From positions 1 to 64,000 of the forward strand of contig JAEWIS010000014.1 in assembly GCA_023386955.1 (NCBI GenBank): a DNA stretch of 64,000 bases, given 5' to 3'. The notes under the pieces were generated by a model. That model saw only the letters and a list, made by a program, of their open reading frames with translations. It ran no database searches and had not been told where the DNA came from. Each line of letters opens with the position of its first letter. The stretch's first letter is position 1. A program made the position numbers and the translations under genes. The DNA comes from Bacillota bacterium. GTDB taxonomy: Bacteria; Bacillota; Bacilli; Paenibacillales; NBRC-103111. Shown here piece by piece: positions 63,633-64,000 of this stretch.

Positions 63633-64000
63633 ATGTATCGTCAAAACCCCATTCAAAATATACTGGGCGGGTTGGTCGGCTCCCCGGGAACACCGGGCGG
63701 CCCCGGCTTCGGCCCTGGCTTCGGCCCTGGCTTTGGCCCCGGCGGCCCCGGTGGCCCCGGTGGCCCCGGTGGCCCCGGTTTTGGCCCTGGCTTTCCCGGT
63801 GGCCCCGGCTTTCCCGGAACACCGGGCGGCCCCGGCTTCCCCGGCGGCCCCGGTTTCCCGGGTGGTCCGGGTCCTGGTCCCGGCGGCCCTGGTTTTCCAG
63901 GTGGACCCGGTGGTCCAGGTGTCTCCGGCGCCCCCACAGGACGCCCGCCCAGCTATATCCCGCCTAAACCGGGTAGCGGCGGATTTTCCGTCATGGCGGT
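63633..64000 (+). CDS. Gly-Pro-rich, partly collagen-like protein (cut by window end)
   Basis: ATG 63633 follows AGGAAGG by eight bases. The product begins [20 protein letters not shown] and continues with about 85 residues built of GFGP, GGPG and GFPG units, partly in Gly-X-Y phase. It then has [20 protein letters not shown] and leaves the window at codon 122 without a stop. Bacillales contain small proteins with a similar Gly/Pro-rich head and an AVDPG-type compact C-terminus, some spore-associated; whether this is one depends on the missing part. The repeats are encoded by nearly identical GGCCCCGGT-type triplets, so copy number may vary between strains. Confidence 0.72.
   Translation, partial: MYRQNPIQNILGGLVGSPGTPGGPGFGPGFGPGFGPGGPGGPGGPGGPGFGPGFPGGPGFPGTPGGPGFPGGPGFPGGPGPGPGGPGFPGGPGGPGVSGAPTGRPPSYIPPKPGSGGFSVMA

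Overview
The window looks like chromosomal DNA from a Paenibacillus-type, spore-forming, GC-rich Bacillales bacterium. Supporting signs are strong AGGAGG ribosome binding sites, frequent GTG/TTG starts, three S-layer-homology (SLH) proteins, a YesM/YesN-type two-component pair beside a sugar ABC importer, an orphan GerAB-type germination permease, YneF, UvsE and a glycine-betaine OpuA system. No rRNA, tRNA, prophage or CRISPR array was recognised. This taxonomic reading is an inference from gene content.

Layout. 0.3-6.2 kb: sensor kinase, AraC-type response regulator, sugar-binding lipoprotein and two permeases. 6.6-11.5 kb: anSME-type radical SAM enzyme, Gfo/Idh/MocA dehydrogenase, YneF, FolE and an acyltransferase. 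11.8-20.4 kb: a surface locus with an SLH protein, a 2,287-residue secreted multidomain protein and a small lipoprotein. 20.5-25.1 kb: a leftward nitrogen-oxide respiration island with copper nitrite reductase, a Crp/Fnr-type regulator, a MIP18-like protein, a 12-helix CcoN/NnrS-like membrane protein and two DUF2249 proteins. Two near-identical Crp/Fnr palindromes flank this island and tie it together. 25.2-31.5 kb: extended superoxide dismutase, IclR regulator, opuA operon and a divergent GbsR-like regulator. 31.6-36.1 kb: a nifH-like gene remnant, germination permease, SLH protein, VOC protein and an IS1595-like protein that seems to have lost its catalytic core. 36.9-43.2 kb: aconitase, cell-wall amidase-like protein, Ddl-like protein, a conserved small protein and UvsE. 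43.6-47.3 kb: complete fixABCX. 47.4-55.8 kb: SLH protein, inositol-monophosphatase family protein, a decayed gene, topoisomerase III with a long Ala-rich insertion and an AbrB-type membrane protein. 56.1-64 kb: kdgK-kdgA, doxX-tetR, a gamma-glutamylcyclotransferase-like protein, a LysR regulator beside metE, and the start of a Gly-Pro-rich protein cut by the window end.

How the genes fit together. Several units concern low-oxygen redox metabolism: nirK with its co-regulated operon, FixABCX, and anSME. FixABCX usually feeds electrons to nitrogenase in diazotrophs. Here only a short frameshifted NifH-like fragment survives 12 kb away, so the complex may serve another acceptor or be left over from nitrogen fixation.

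The second theme is intergenic repeats. At least seven families occupy the gene-free stretches. The most striking is a 30-bp element with about 11 copies: at 51.1-51.75 kb there are five in one orientation followed by four in the other, plus single copies at 34.8 and 36.6 kb. It resembles a BIME/REP-type element rather than CRISPR.
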